Assembly: GCA_919901575.1 (NCBI GenBank) | Contig: CAKKPF010000309.1 | Coordinates: forward strand, 1-39,837 | Reading direction: 5' to 3' | DNA length: 39,837 nucleotides | Source: Candidatus Brocadiaceae bacterium | GTDB lineage: Bacteria; Planctomycetota; Brocadiia; Brocadiales; Scalinduaceae | Translations under genes and position numbers: made by a program | The notes under the pieces: generated by a model | Databases searched by the model: none | The model's input: the letters and a program-made list of their open reading frames with translations, nothing else | Told to the model about the DNA's origin: nothing | In this document: positions 25,840 through 36,141 of the stretch, in pieces | How the letters are laid out: every line of letters begins with the position of its first letter | How positions within the stretch are numbered: position 1 is the stretch's first letter

Positions 25840-28800
25840 AATTTAACCTTATCTTAGTTAAGTCTTTATTACGTGAATTTTCTGTCTCTAATGGAACAGA
25901 GAACCATTTGAAAAGCGCCGGGATAACCAGGAGTGTCAAGGCTGTAGAAGTGACCAATCCGCCTACGACTACTGTGGCAAGCGGCCTTTGCACATCACTG
26001 CCGGTGCCTGAGGCAAGGAGTAAGGGGATAAGCCCCAATGCTGTAGTTATAGACGTCATCAGAACCGGACGCAATCGAAGGCATGCACCCTTGATTGAGG
26101 CTTCATCCATTGAAAGGCCATCACGGACGAGCTGTTTTAAATAAGTCAGCAACACCATGCCGTTTTCCAGCGCAATCCCAAATAACGCGATGAAACCAAC
26201 TGAAGCCGGTACGGAGAGGTTTTGGCCTGTTATCCACAAGGCTATTATACCTCCTACCAGCGCCAGAGGAATATTCAGAAGAATAAGAATAGTGTTCTTG
26301 AGTGAACCAAAATTGCTGAATAATAACAGGCTTATGATAAGGATTGTGGCCGGAATCACCACGGCAAATCGTTTGTTCGCCTCCTGCTGAAGCCGAAATT
26401 GCCCACCCCATGTTACGATATAACCGGGTGGAAGATTCACCATATTATCAATTGCCTGCTGAGCTTCTTCCACAAATGACCCGATATCCCTGCCCACGAC
26501 GTTGCACTGTACAGTAATAAATCGTTGAGTATCTTCCCGCATAATCTGGCGGGGACCAACTATCTCCCGTATCTCCGCCAATTCCGCCAGCGGTACGACT
26601 TTACCATCAGGAGCCGCAATCAATAGATTTGCAATATCGTCATATGTGCGTCGTGCATCTTGTTCGTAGAGAACTAATATATCAAAGCGACGGATCCCTT
26701 CGAAGATCTGGCCGGCGATTTCACCGCCCACAGCAGCCTTTATCACCTTCTGTACATCCTCCAGATTAATACCGTAGCGGGCTATAGCTTCACGTACAGG
26801 TCGAATGAGAAGCTGTGGCTTGCCACTGACCTGGTCTGCCTGAACATCAGCGGCTCCACGAATATTTCGTATTACGCCGGCTATTTCATCGGCCTTGCTT
26901 TTCAATGTATCCAGATCACTCCCGAATAGTTTAATAGCCAGTTCGGCTCTTACACCTTCCAACAACTCATCCACTGTCATTTCGATCGGCTGAGTCAGGT
27001 TACTCAGAATGCCCGGCATTACCCCGAGTTCTTCCCTAATGAGTTCCTCGATATATTCCTGATCTCCTTTTCTACGCCATTCTGTTTTTGGCTTCAGAAG
27101 CACATAGATTTCTGCGGAATTGATCGGATCTGAATGCGCTCCCACTTCACCCCTCCCAATTCGAGTGACAACCTCCCTAACCTCCGGTATGTTGAGTAAT
27201 CTACGTTCCACTACCATGGTCATACGTTTACTCTCTGTTAAGGAGATTGACGGGGCCATAGTTAGACGCACGACTACAGTCCCTTCCTTGAGTTTAGGGG
27301 TAAATTCTGAACCGAGCCTGGGATAAACTAAACCACCAAGTAAAAGGAGCGCCACTGCCAGAATAATTGCATAGAGGCGTTTTTGAACAAAAAATACGAC
27401 AAGTGGTCGATAAGGAATCAGCAATATCTTTACAACGAATGATTCACTCCCTTCCTTTTTGCCTTTCTTTGATCCAGGCCTACGCATTAAATAACTGCTC
27501 AATAGCGGAGCCATCAGTATAGCAAAAACCAGCGAACCCAGCATTGCCAGGGAAATAGTATAAGCCAGTGGCTTGAAAGTCTTACCCTCAACTCCCTGGA
27601 GAGTGAACAGGGGCAAAAAAACTATGACAATAATAAATATGGCAAACGTAATAGGACGGGCAACTTCTTTGCACGCCCGGGCGACTACGTGTATCCTCGA
27701 CTCATTTGGATCTGCTTCCCGAAGAAGACGGTCCACATTTTCCACCATAACAATGGTAGCATCTACCATCATGCCAATAGCAATTGCCAACCCTCCCAGA
27801 GACATTAAATTTGCCGAAAGACTGTAGTAATACATGGCAATACACGCAAACATGACGGAAAAAGGAATGGCTAAGGCAACCACGAGACTGGGGCGAAAAC
27901 CGCCCATGAAAACAAGCAAGACCAGGGCTACCAGTACAATGCCCTGTATTAAAGCATTTTTCACGGTACTGACTGATGCCTCCACTATATCTTTCTGTTG
28001 GTAATAAGGAACAATTCGAATACCATCAGGCAGGATTTTATTTATCTCTTTTATCTTTTCTTCCACACGCCCGATAATGGTCGAAGCATTTGTTCCATAA
28101 AGCTTTATAACCATACCTGCTATCACTTCTCCTTGCCCGTTTCTCGTCTCCAAACCGCGTCGAACTGCTCCTCCAATTTGGATATCGGCAATATTATTGA
28201 GATATACAGGACGACCATCTACCGTTTTAATAATAATTCTTTGAAGGTCATCAATTCCATTGGCCAGTCCCACGGAACGCACTATGAATTCTTCACGATT
28301 TTTCTCGATAAATTGTGCGCCAATATTGAGATTATTGGCCTTTACACGTCCTATAATTTCCTGGAGAGTGACATTATAGCGCAGCAAATTTTCAGGATGG
28401 ACAACGACATGGTATTGCTTTTCATACCCACCAATACCCAACACCTCCGTTACACCCGGCACAGTCTGCAGATTTAATTTGATTGTCCAGTCTTGAATGG
28501 TTCGGAGTTCCTCAAGGGAATATTTTCCGGTAGTATCTTCCAGATAATAAAAAAGAACCAGTCCCATGCCTGTAGATATGGGCCCCATTGCCGGTTCACC
28601 AAAACCTTCAGGAATCTGATCGCGAGCTTCCTGCAATCGTTCGTTGACCACCTGACGACAGAAATAAATGTCCATACCATCCTTAAAATAGACATTTACC
28701 ACGGAAAGGCCAAAGTTAGAGACGCTTCTAATTTTTCCCAGCCCAGGCAGACCGGTCATGGCCATCTCAATAGGAAAGGTGACGTATTTTTCTACTTCCT

Positions 28801-28972
28801 GCGGGGCTAATCCTTCTGTGGTTGTAAATACCTGCACCAGGTTCGGAGAAATATCCGGAAAAGCATCAACAGGAAGCTTCCTGTAACTGTAGTAACCACC
28901 GGCAATGATTATGATTGTAAGAATAATCATCAACAGCCGATTCTTGAGTGAAAAATCAATTAATCTTTCCAT
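25814..28972 (-). CDS. HME-RND heavy-metal efflux permease (CzcA/CusA), second copy
   Basis: 1052 aa; 'LPVDAFPDISPNLVQVFTTTEGLAPQEVEKYVTFPIEMAMTGLPGL'; 'GLAIAIGMMVDATIVMVENV'; 'GSEFTPKLKEGTVVV'. Confidence 0.95.
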   Translation of the reverse strand: MERLIDFSLKNRLLMIILTIIIIAGGYYSYRKLPVDAFPDISPNLVQVFTTTEGLAPQEVEKYVTFPIEMAMTGLPGLGKIRSVSNFGLSVVNVYFKDGMDIYFCRQVVNERLQEARDQIPEGFGEPAMGPISTGMGLVLFYYLEDTTGKYSLEELRTIQDWTIKLNLQTVPGVTEVLGIGGYEKQYHVVVHPENLLRYNVTLQEIIGRVKANNLNIGAQFIEKNREEFIVRSVGLANGIDDLQRIIIKTVDGRPVYLNNIADIQIGGAVRRGLETRNGQGEVIAGMVIKLYGTNASTIIGRVEEKIKEINKILPDGIRIVPYYQQKDIVEASVSTVKNALIQGIVLVALVLLVFMGGFRPSLVVALAIPFSVMFACIAMYYYSLSANLMSLGGLAIAIGMMVDATIVMVENVDRLLREADPNESRIHVVARACKEVARPITFAIFIIVIVFLPLFTLQGVEGKTFKPLAYTISLAMLGSLVFAILMAPLLSSYLMRRPGSKKGKKEGSESFVVKILLIPYRPLVVFFVQKRLYAIILAVALLLLGGLVYPRLGSEFTPKLKEGTVVVRLTMAPSISLTESKRMTMVVERRLLNIPEVREVVTRIGRGEVGAHSDPINSAEIYVLLKPKTEWRRKGDQEYIEELIREELGVMPGILSNLTQPIEMTVDELLEGVRAELAIKLFGSDLDTLKSKADEIAGVIRNIRGAADVQADQVSGKPQLLIRPVREAIARYGINLEDVQKVIKAAVGGEIAGQIFEGIRRFDILVLYEQDARRTYDDIANLLIAAPDGKVVPLAELAEIREIVGPRQIMREDTQRFITVQCNVVGRDIGSFVEEAQQAIDNMVNLPPGYIVTWGGQFRLQQEANKRFAVVIPATILIISLLLFSNFGSLKNTILILLNIPLALVGGIIALWITGQNLSVPASVGFIALFGIALENGMVLLTYLKQLVRDGLSMDEASIKGACLRLRPVLMTSITTALGLIPLLLASGTGSDVQRPLATVVVGGLVTSTALTLLVIPALFKWFSVPLETENSRNKDLTKIRLNYETSYCLH

Positions 28973-28990
28973 GTCAATCTCCCAAATGTT

Positions 28991-30295
28991 TTAATGTGCA
29001 TGTCCTCCTCCTTCAAGACTACTTCTTTCAAGCTCCGACTTAAGCGTAAATCCGCCTTTGCTAATGTAACGCTCACCCCTGTCCAGACCATCCAGGATTT
29101 CTACTTGTTCTTTATCCTTTCTCCCTATTGTTACTTGACGTGGTTCAAACCCATCATTGGTCTTGACAAAAATAACATTTTTATCCTCTACAACTTGCAA
29201 TGCTGTACGTGGAACTGCAATCTTAACTTCAAATTCACTTAACATGATCTCTCCGGTAACGAAAGAGCCTGGACGCCACGTACCCTTAGAATTATCCAAA
29301 ACCACGCGAGCTGTCGCGGTGCGTGTACTTTCTTCCACAACAGGGCTTACAAAATCAATTTTAGATTTAGTACCGTCCTGGTTCCGTTCTGCTCTGATTA
29401 TAACAGGTTGGCCAACCTTGACAGTATCCAGGTCTTTCTGATAAACTGTCAAATAAACCCACACGGAACTGAGGTCTGCAACCGTAAAAACTGCATTATT
29501 ATCGTTTGTCTTTTCACCCAGTGTAATATGTTTTTTGACAATGGTTCCACTGAATGGAGCTGTAATTTCGAAATGACCCAGATTTGATAGATCGTGCTTT
29601 GGATCTTTTACATGCTCATCTCGTTGAATGGGTTTATTGATAATTGTATCACTGCGTGGAGTCGTAATCTCGAGATGTCCCTGGTCTGTCGAATCATGTT
29701 TTAACCCTTGTACATATTTCTCTGAAAAACCCAGGGCTACAAGCTGATACTTTGCAGTTCGAAGCTGAATACGGGCTTCTGCCAGGTTGGTACGGGCATT
29801 CAGATATTCACGCTCTGAGGAAATATTCTTATCTCGTAACTTTTTTTCGCGATTGTAAGTTGCCTCGGCCAGAGAAACAGTTTCAATGGCAGCAAAGTAG
29901 CTCGCTTTGGCAGCGGCAAGTTCTCTACTGTCAATAACTGCCATAACTTCATCTTTCAACACTGTGTCTCCTATTTTTTTGCGCACTTCACATACAATTC
30001 CCGAGACTCGTGGAACAATATGAACCAATATGTCCGGATCATAAACAATCTCGCCCGGCAAGCTATGATAGACATGTAACTTTCCTGGAAGAGCCTCTGC
30101 TACTTCAACGTCAAACTCCTCCATTTCTTGTGGAGATATTTGTACCCTTTGCTCTTCTGCATGGTCATCACGTTCCCCGTGTTCTTCATGTCCATGTTTC
30201 TCAGTGTCTGTCACTTCCGTTGTCGGCTTTTTGCATGAAACCTGAAGGAAAAGCAGCAACAACACAATTAAAATCCCAAATAACCGTATACTCAT
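28991..30295 (-). CDS. HME-RND periplasmic adaptor (CzcB-like) with internal duplication
   Basis: Lipobox 'LLFLQVSCKK'; His-rich N-terminus; 'IVPRVSGIVCEVRKKIGDTVLKDEVMAVIDS'; duplicated 34-aa segment. Confidence 0.92.
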   Translation of the reverse strand: MSIRLFGILIVLLLLFLQVSCKKPTTEVTDTEKHGHEEHGERDDHAEEQRVQISPQEMEEFDVEVAEALPGKLHVYHSLPGEIVYDPDILVHIVPRVSGIVCEVRKKIGDTVLKDEVMAVIDSRELAAAKASYFAAIETVSLAEATYNREKKLRDKNISSEREYLNARTNLAEARIQLRTAKYQLVALGFSEKYVQGLKHDSTDQGHLEITTPRSDTIINKPIQRDEHVKDPKHDLSNLGHFEITAPFSGTIVKKHITLGEKTNDNNAVFTVADLSSVWVYLTVYQKDLDTVKVGQPVIIRAERNQDGTKSKIDFVSPVVEESTRTATARVVLDNSKGTWRPGSFVTGEIMLSEFEVKIAVPRTALQVVEDKNVIFVKTNDGFEPRQVTIGRKDKEQVEILDGLDRGERYISKGGFTLKSELERSSLEGGGHAH

Positions 30296-30509
30296 AATTT
30301 TTTACCTCAAAAGTCTTAGTCCATTTGTTATAACAATCAACCCTCCCACTTCGTTTATCAGAAGTCCTGGCACAAGGTCGATCCATAAATAAATTATAAG
30401 TTTCAATTTTCTCATTCATCATTTACATACACCTCTTGATGGGGAATTTACAATACGTTTCCGACTCTTTAAACTTCTTATGATATCTTTATCGTTTGAC
30501 TACTCTCAA

Positions 30510-31808
30510 TTAGGGCATCAATTTTATTCCCGAAACAGTCTCCAGATTTATAATAGCCTTGTTGTAATCAAGTAATGCATTTAGATAAGCTGTTTGTGTC
30601 TCTATGAGATTTTTCTGCATCGTAAGAAATTCAATAAAGCTGGTATTGCCCTCTTGATATGATATTTCATTCAACCTCAGGCTTTCATCAACCTGTGGCA
30701 TAATTTCATCAGTATAGATGGCTATACCGCCTTTTGCCGCCATAAAGGTTTGATATGCAGTTTCCACTTCCTTTTGAATCTCCAGATACCTGTTCTTTAT
30801 GTCTATGTTAGCTACATCTTTAGCGGTTCTGGCCTTTTTAAGTTCAGATTGTTTCCTGTCCCATATTGGAATTGATATAGATATCTCTCCGCCTAAAATA
30901 TCATCTGTTCCGGATTCCCTTGTAAAGAATCCTGAAAGGTCAGGATTTGGAATAATCTCAACCTTCCGTAGTAATATTTCCTGAGAAGCCCTTTCCTTCT
31001 CAAACTCTTTTGCCCTTAAGTCAGGTCTTTCTTTGTAAGCAGAAGTCAGAATATCTTCCATGTTTATCTGTAACTTTTCGAAGTGCATCTCTCCCTCAAT
31101 ATTTAATGCTTCATCCCCTGGTTTTCCGAGCAGGAGTTTCAGGTTCAGGAGACTGTTTTGATAGTTACTCTTTGCGACAAGGAGTTGTTGCTTTGCCTGC
31201 CCATAACCTATTTTTATAGAGTTGAGTTCCAGTGCGGCTATTGCTCCTGCTTTATATCTTTCCATAGTTGCACTCCATAGCTTTTCAAATATGCCTTCGA
31301 CAAAGCTCCGAAGTTTTACAATTTCTAAAGAAGTTAAAACCTCATAAAAACTACTCTTGACGTTAGCGATAACTTCTCTTTCTACGTCGGCAACTTCAAA
31401 TTTTACCCTCTCTATATTCTTCTCAGCTACACGTATTCGTTTGCGCCTTTGGCCAAAAACCTCAAATTCTTGAGATAATGCGATGGTATAGTCTGTATCC
31501 CTCCCTGTAGATGATGATTCTCTAGCGCCAGTTTCGCTTCCCAGTTTTGGATTTGTAGGTAAAAGTAATGATGCCTTAATACGTTCAGCCTCGGCTAAAT
31601 CTAATCTCTTTCGTGTAGCGGCGAGCTGTAAATTATTTTCAAACGCTATTGTAATACATTCTTTGAGGTTGACAGTTTTAGTATTTTCCACTCCCCGCAG
31701 GGCCGGTTCAGAGACCTGAGCCATTGATTCATTAGAAGTCAAAAAGAGTACGGTTGCTATTAATGTTACGACAGTCACATATTTAATGTGATGTACCGGA
31801 TAGATCAT
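30510..31808 (-). CDS. TolC/CzcC-family outer membrane efflux protein
   Basis: 'NLKECITIAFENNLQLAATRKRLDLAEAERIKASLLLPTNPKL' and 'LDYNKAIINLETVSG' motifs. Confidence 0.92.
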   Translation of the reverse strand: MIYPVHHIKYVTVVTLIATVLFLTSNESMAQVSEPALRGVENTKTVNLKECITIAFENNLQLAATRKRLDLAEAERIKASLLLPTNPKLGSETGARESSSTGRDTDYTIALSQEFEVFGQRRKRIRVAEKNIERVKFEVADVEREVIANVKSSFYEVLTSLEIVKLRSFVEGIFEKLWSATMERYKAGAIAALELNSIKIGYGQAKQQLLVAKSNYQNSLLNLKLLLGKPGDEALNIEGEMHFEKLQINMEDILTSAYKERPDLRAKEFEKERASQEILLRKVEIIPNPDLSGFFTRESGTDDILGGEISISIPIWDRKQSELKKARTAKDVANIDIKNRYLEIQKEVETAYQTFMAAKGGIAIYTDEIMPQVDESLRLNEISYQEGNTSFIEFLTMQKNLIETQTAYLNALLDYNKAIINLETVSGIKLMP

Positions 31809-31877
31809 TTATTACCTCTTTGTTAAAGGTTGTATATGTAGATTAAGCGCCCGCTCGACTCGCCCGCCCAGGCGGAC

Positions 31878-31917
31878 GGCTACATTGACATGCAATATAA
31901 TATCGCCCAATTTAGGT
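31878..31917. repeat. Second copy of the MITE-like right end (preceded by GC-rich cgcccgcccaggcggacggc)
   Basis: ggctacattgacatgcaatataatatcgcccaatttaggt vs 7208..7247 ggctaccatggcatgtaatataaaatcgctcaatttaggt. Confidence 0.75.
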
Positions 31918-31954
31918 TAAAACAGGAACTTGCTTTGATAAAAGAATGGAAGGA

Positions 31955-32314
31955 CTAAAGAGTTGATTGTGGAGGGCGAAAGAGGGTTTTTGCAAACAGT
32001 TCTTTGTAAAGGACGTTTTCGGTTGTTGGAAACAGTTGAGATGTATTGTTGAAATGAAAAATAACTCCAGTTGACTGATTTGTAAAAAAATGTGAAAAAG
32101 TACAACAGACAGCACAGTGCTGGAAAGGTTCACTGGGAAGAATAGGACAGTTATGTTCATTGCAAGAATTCGTTCCTTCTGAAGAAGCAGAACCTATTTC
32201 TACTCTATCGTAAGTATCTTCAAACGAAAAAACAACTTCTGGAAGGATCGAAAAAGATAAAACTAATATCAAACAAACCTTTAATATGCGAATTTTCCTT
32301 AGTTTTATTTCCAT
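31955..32314 (-). CDS. Small exported Cys/His-containing protein upstream of czc-like operon
   Basis: 119 aa; signal peptide; 'SCNEHNCPILPSEPFQHCAVCCTFSHFF' metal-ligand-rich segment; position upstream of czcCBA-like genes. Confidence 0.6.
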   Translation of the reverse strand: MEIKLRKIRILKVCLILVLSFSILPEVVFSFEDTYDRVEIGSASSEGTNSCNEHNCPILPSEPFQHCAVCCTFSHFFTNQSTGVIFHFNNTSQLFPTTENVLYKELFAKTLFRPPQSTL

Positions 32315-32517
32315 AAATACTTAATCAAAAAATTGTTCCAAATTACCAGAGTCAATAAACATATAAATTTACTCTAACATAATCTTAACATATGTCAATT
32401 ATTTTTGGCTGGTAGCGTGTGGGTTTTTTCCATACATAGCAGCATTTATTTTGTCTCATATCATTAAAGGATTAATTTTGCAGAGCAAAATGCCAATAAA
32501 TTAGCGACCAGCAGGAG

Positions 32518-33240
32518 CTAATTTATGTCAAGGCCATTTATTATCTGTTCGGGATTATGGCAGACAAGCGCCCTGGCCTCTTTTTCCCCAACAATATTGG
32601 CGGCACATTCTACTGCCTTAGACAGGATTGGAGGCCTGCCGGCAAGTGAATGAACATCAGAAGCAATAAAATGCACAAGTCTATTTTTTAAAAGCCACTC
32701 GGAACATTTTCTTTCCCTGGGACCTGCCTGACCTGTTATACTCGGTGCGTTCACCTGGACACGGGCGCCAATATTGACCAATTGACCCACAAGTTCCGGA
32801 TTTTTCTGAAATGTTGATATTCTTTCTGCGTGTGCAATGATTGGAATAATACCATTGACCTTGAGATTGAATATGAATTTATCGGTCCCGGGAGGTATGA
32901 AGACAAAGGGAAGTTCAAAAAGAATGAACTTTCCACCATTATTGATTGTAAGCACCTCCCCGCTTTTTACACTTTCTACCAGTCCTTCATGAATATGTAT
33001 CTCTGCCCCGGGAAGTATTTCAATATCAATTTGGTTTTCTTTCAACTTGAGGTTAAGCGCATCAACCATTTTCAGTATCTCATCGCTTTTTGCCTCGTAC
33101 ACTCCGTCCTTTGAATGCGGTGTTGCCACAATTTTCTTAATCCCATCATTCGCAGCAATTTTGCAAAGTTCAACCGACTCCTCAATTGTTTGCGGGCCAT
33201 CATCGAGGGAAGGAAGTATGTGTGCGTGTGTATCTATCAT
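32518..33240 (-). CDS. CpsB/CapC (YwqE) family PHP-domain tyrosine phosphatase
   Basis: 'MIDTHAHILPSLDDGPQTIEESVELCKIAANDGIKKIVATPH', 'GAEIHI', 'IIPIIAHAERI', 'FIASDVHSL'. Confidence 0.93.
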   Translation of the reverse strand: MIDTHAHILPSLDDGPQTIEESVELCKIAANDGIKKIVATPHSKDGVYEAKSDEILKMVDALNLKLKENQIDIEILPGAEIHIHEGLVESVKSGEVLTINNGGKFILFELPFVFIPPGTDKFIFNLKVNGIIPIIAHAERISTFQKNPELVGQLVNIGARVQVNAPSITGQAGPRERKCSEWLLKNRLVHFIASDVHSLAGRPPILSKAVECAANIVGEKEARALVCHNPEQIINGLDIN

Positions 33241-33456
33241 AAAAGAGTCCTTTTTTATAATTTCTATAAGTGCCTGATTTTGTGTTTGTTATAACGTTAT
33301 TATTTTATAACATAATGAGTTATAATTCCAATCAAATTATAACGATAGGCGGCTTCCCACTGCCTTGAATCAGGATGGTTCTGGTCCAGATACCGGCTAC
33401 AATACCAGTTCTTTCAACTTATCTACAATCCATATCATGCTTTCTGTGTCCAGGCG

Positions 33457-33648
33457 TCAATATTTTTCTAAATCTTCCATGACTTTCATCCTTTCTCTTT
33501 CTGAAACATTGCCATAAACAAAAACCCATAAAAATACATTTACATGCACAGGTAAATTGTCTGCCAACCTCACAGTCGAACCAAAAAACTTTTTATTGGA
33601 ATGAATCGAATTAGCATAGTGACACTTTGTAGAGTCTATAACCGACTA
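33457..33648 (-). pseudogene. Possible 3' gene remnant of unknown family
   Basis: Open frame without ATG start: SVIDSTKCHYANSIHSNKKFFGSTVRLADNLPVHVNVFLWVFVYGNVSERERMKVMEDLEKY*; protein-like composition in otherwise empty DNA. Confidence 0.3.
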
Positions 33649-34190
33649 TTGCTCCCATTATTCAAATGACAATATAAAATTATAAGTGTTTTGGGTAATA
33701 ATTGTGGAATATTACCTATAACCACTATTATTTTCTCATTACTCTTTCTAAGCATACCAAGATTATATTCAGTATCACATTGATAAATTTATACTTAAGG
33801 ATAGTTTGAAAGATAATTTTTTTAGTATGTGTATTTGGCACGTAGTGTGCGAAATTACTAAGTAAAGAGACACCTTGTGGAAGAAAGAAAGGTTTGATCA
33901 AAAACAATATGAGAAAAGGAGGGATATGAATCAATAAATAGATGTAGCACAGTTTTAACTTTATCCATGGACTTAAGGATAAAGGGGGATAAAAGTCACG
34001 GGGGGAGTGTTGGGGTCACGTCTCCCCTTGGCTGAATATCCTTTTTAGCTTTGCATATTGTTTTCAGGTCAGGGAAACCATCCCTGACTGCATAAACTGC
34101 CACCTTAGAGTCTGAATCACTGCAAGACCCACTATGAGTAGAATATCCGGGAGCATTATTTCATGTAATGAATAGAAAAGCATTCAGTAA

Positions 34191-34380
34191 CTACTCACCA
34201 ATCATCTGTATAACCAGATTCCACCTTCTCGGGCGGTTATCAAAATCTGTCACCACTGCCTGCTGCCATGTTCCCAACATGAGCTTGCCGTTATCAAAAG
34301 GCACGGTGAAGGAAGAACCCAGCAAGGCTGCCCGAAGGGTAATTAATTCAAAGCGTAATTCGTATTCACCCGTCCATACC
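34191..34380 (-). pseudogene. YjbQ/UPF0047 C-terminal remnant
   Basis: 'LRAALLGSSFTVPFDNGKLMLGTWQQAVVTDFDNRPRRWNLVIQMIGE' is the YjbQ C-terminal signature; N-terminal half absent, replaced by the GC palindrome (34392..34424). Confidence 0.82.
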
Positions 34381-34391
34381 ATTCGCCAGCC

Positions 34392-34424
34392 CCCGCCCGA
34401 ACGTGCCGTTCGGTACGGGCGGGC
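34392..34424. repeat. GC-rich palindromic repeat (inverted copy of 7071..7103)
   Basis: cccgcccgaacgtgccgttcggtacgggcgggc. Confidence 0.85.
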
Positions 34425-34459
34425 AATGTGCATTCTGGCGGGGACGGGAATCTAAAACA

Positions 34460-36121
34460 TTATTTTGACGACATTCTCATCTCTTTGAAGGCATTTATTA
34501 ATCCATTTGTGGAAGAATCGTGGGAATCAACCTGTTTATCATCTCCTAACTCCGGCAGTATCTTCTTTGCCAGTTGTTTGCCAAGTTCAACGCCCCATTG
34601 ATCAAAACTGAAAATATTCCAAACTACTCCCTGGACAAATATCTTGTGTTCATACATTGCTATCAGACTGCCTAAGACTCTGGGGGTTAATTTTCTGAAC
34701 AGGATTGAATTTGTCGGCCTGTTGCCATCAAAGACTTTGTGAGGATATAATTTCTGAATCTCATAATCACTCTTGCCGTCTCTTTTTAATTCTTCGATAA
34801 CCTCTTCTCTGGTTTTCCCATTCAGGAGGGCTTCTGTCTGTGCAAAAAAGTTTGATAATAAAATGTTATGATGCTCTCCAATTGGGTTTTGGCTGATTGC
34901 GGGCGCCAGGAAATCTGCCGGAATCATCTTTGTTCCCTGATGGATTAACTGATAAAAGGCGTGCTGGCCATTTGTTCCGGATTCACCCCATATAACAGGG
35001 CCGGTCTGATAATTAACTTTTCTCCCGTTTCTGTCCACTGATTTTCCGTTACTCTCCATATTACCCTGCTGAAAATATGCAGGGAACCTGTGCATATACT
35101 GGTCGTAGGGCAAGATAGCTTCTGTCTGCGCTCCGAAGAAATTGTTGTACCAGATTCCTATTAAGGCCAGAACAACAGGAATGTTCTTATCAAATGGGGC
35201 GTCTCTAAAATGGTTGTCCATTTCAAAGGCGCCCTGCAGTAATTCGGTAAAGTTTTCATACCCGATATAACACGCTATAGACAGGCCGATTGCCGACCAG
35301 AGTGAATAGCGACCGCCAACCCAGTCCCAGAACACGAACATGTTATCTTTGTCAATACCGAATTCTTCAATTTTTTCTATATTTGTAGAGATTGCCACGA
35401 AATGCCTTGAAACATATGTCCGGTCTTTCGCATATTTTAGGAACCATTCTCTCGCGGAAAATGCATTTGTCATTGTCTCCTGAGTTGTAAAGGTCTTTGA
35501 AGCAATCAAAAACAGGGTGATTTCAGGATTCAGTCTTTTCAAGGTTTCTATGATATGAGTTCCATCAACATTTGAGACAAAATGAACTGCCAAGCCATCT
35601 TTTGCGTAAGGCCGAAGACATTCCGTCGCCATTACGGGACCCAGATCGGAACCCCCGATTCCAATATTTACAATATCCGTAATCTTTTTACCGGTAAACC
35701 CCTTCCACTCTCCAGAAATTATTTTATTTGAGAAATCTTTCATCTTATTTAAGACTGCGTTCACTTCCGGCATTACGTCTTTGCCATTAACGTAAATGGG
35801 GTTATTATCTCTATTTCGTAAAGCAATGTGCAAAACCGCTCTATCTTCAGTCTCGTTGATTCTATCTCCGTTGAACATCTTATCAATCGCATCTCTCAAC
35901 CCGACATCATCAGATAATTCAAGTAGTAACTTTAGTGTTTCCTCTGTAATTATATTCTTTGAATAATCAACAAGAATATCATTAAATTTAATGGAGAATT
36001 TGTTGAACCTTTCCGGATCACTAGCAAAAAGGTCTTTCATGTGAATTTGTTTCATCTCTTTGAAATGACCGATAATATCTTTCCACCTTTGGGTTTCAGT
36101 AGGATTAAATTTTTTCAACAT
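34460..36121 (-). CDS. pgi: Glucose-6-phosphate isomerase
   Basis: '[22 protein letters not shown]', '[19 protein letters not shown]', '[27 protein letters not shown]', '[16 protein letters not shown]'. Confidence 0.97.
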   Translation of the reverse strand: MLKKFNPTETQRWKDIIGHFKEMKQIHMKDLFASDPERFNKFSIKFNDILVDYSKNIITEETLKLLLELSDDVGLRDAIDKMFNGDRINETEDRAVLHIALRNRDNNPIYVNGKDVMPEVNAVLNKMKDFSNKIISGEWKGFTGKKITDIVNIGIGGSDLGPVMATECLRPYAKDGLAVHFVSNVDGTHIIETLKRLNPEITLFLIASKTFTTQETMTNAFSAREWFLKYAKDRTYVSRHFVAISTNIEKIEEFGIDKDNMFVFWDWVGGRYSLWSAIGLSIACYIGYENFTELLQGAFEMDNHFRDAPFDKNIPVVLALIGIWYNNFFGAQTEAILPYDQYMHRFPAYFQQGNMESNGKSVDRNGRKVNYQTGPVIWGESGTNGQHAFYQLIHQGTKMIPADFLAPAISQNPIGEHHNILLSNFFAQTEALLNGKTREEVIEELKRDGKSDYEIQKLYPHKVFDGNRPTNSILFRKLTPRVLGSLIAMYEHKIFVQGVVWNIFSFDQWGVELGKQLAKKILPELGDDKQVDSHDSSTNGLINAFKEMRMSSK

Positions 36122-36141
36122 GTTGACTTCCTTGATTAAGT

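Noticed and set aside
21544-28810. Numerous + strand ORFs antisense to the RND permease and adaptor genes
   Set aside because: All lie opposite strongly supported coding frames; composition (Ser/Thr/Pro/Ile-rich) is typical of antisense shadows.
33728-33934. 68-aa minus-strand ORF
   Set aside because: No recognisable family, AT-rich hydrophobic; likely non-coding.
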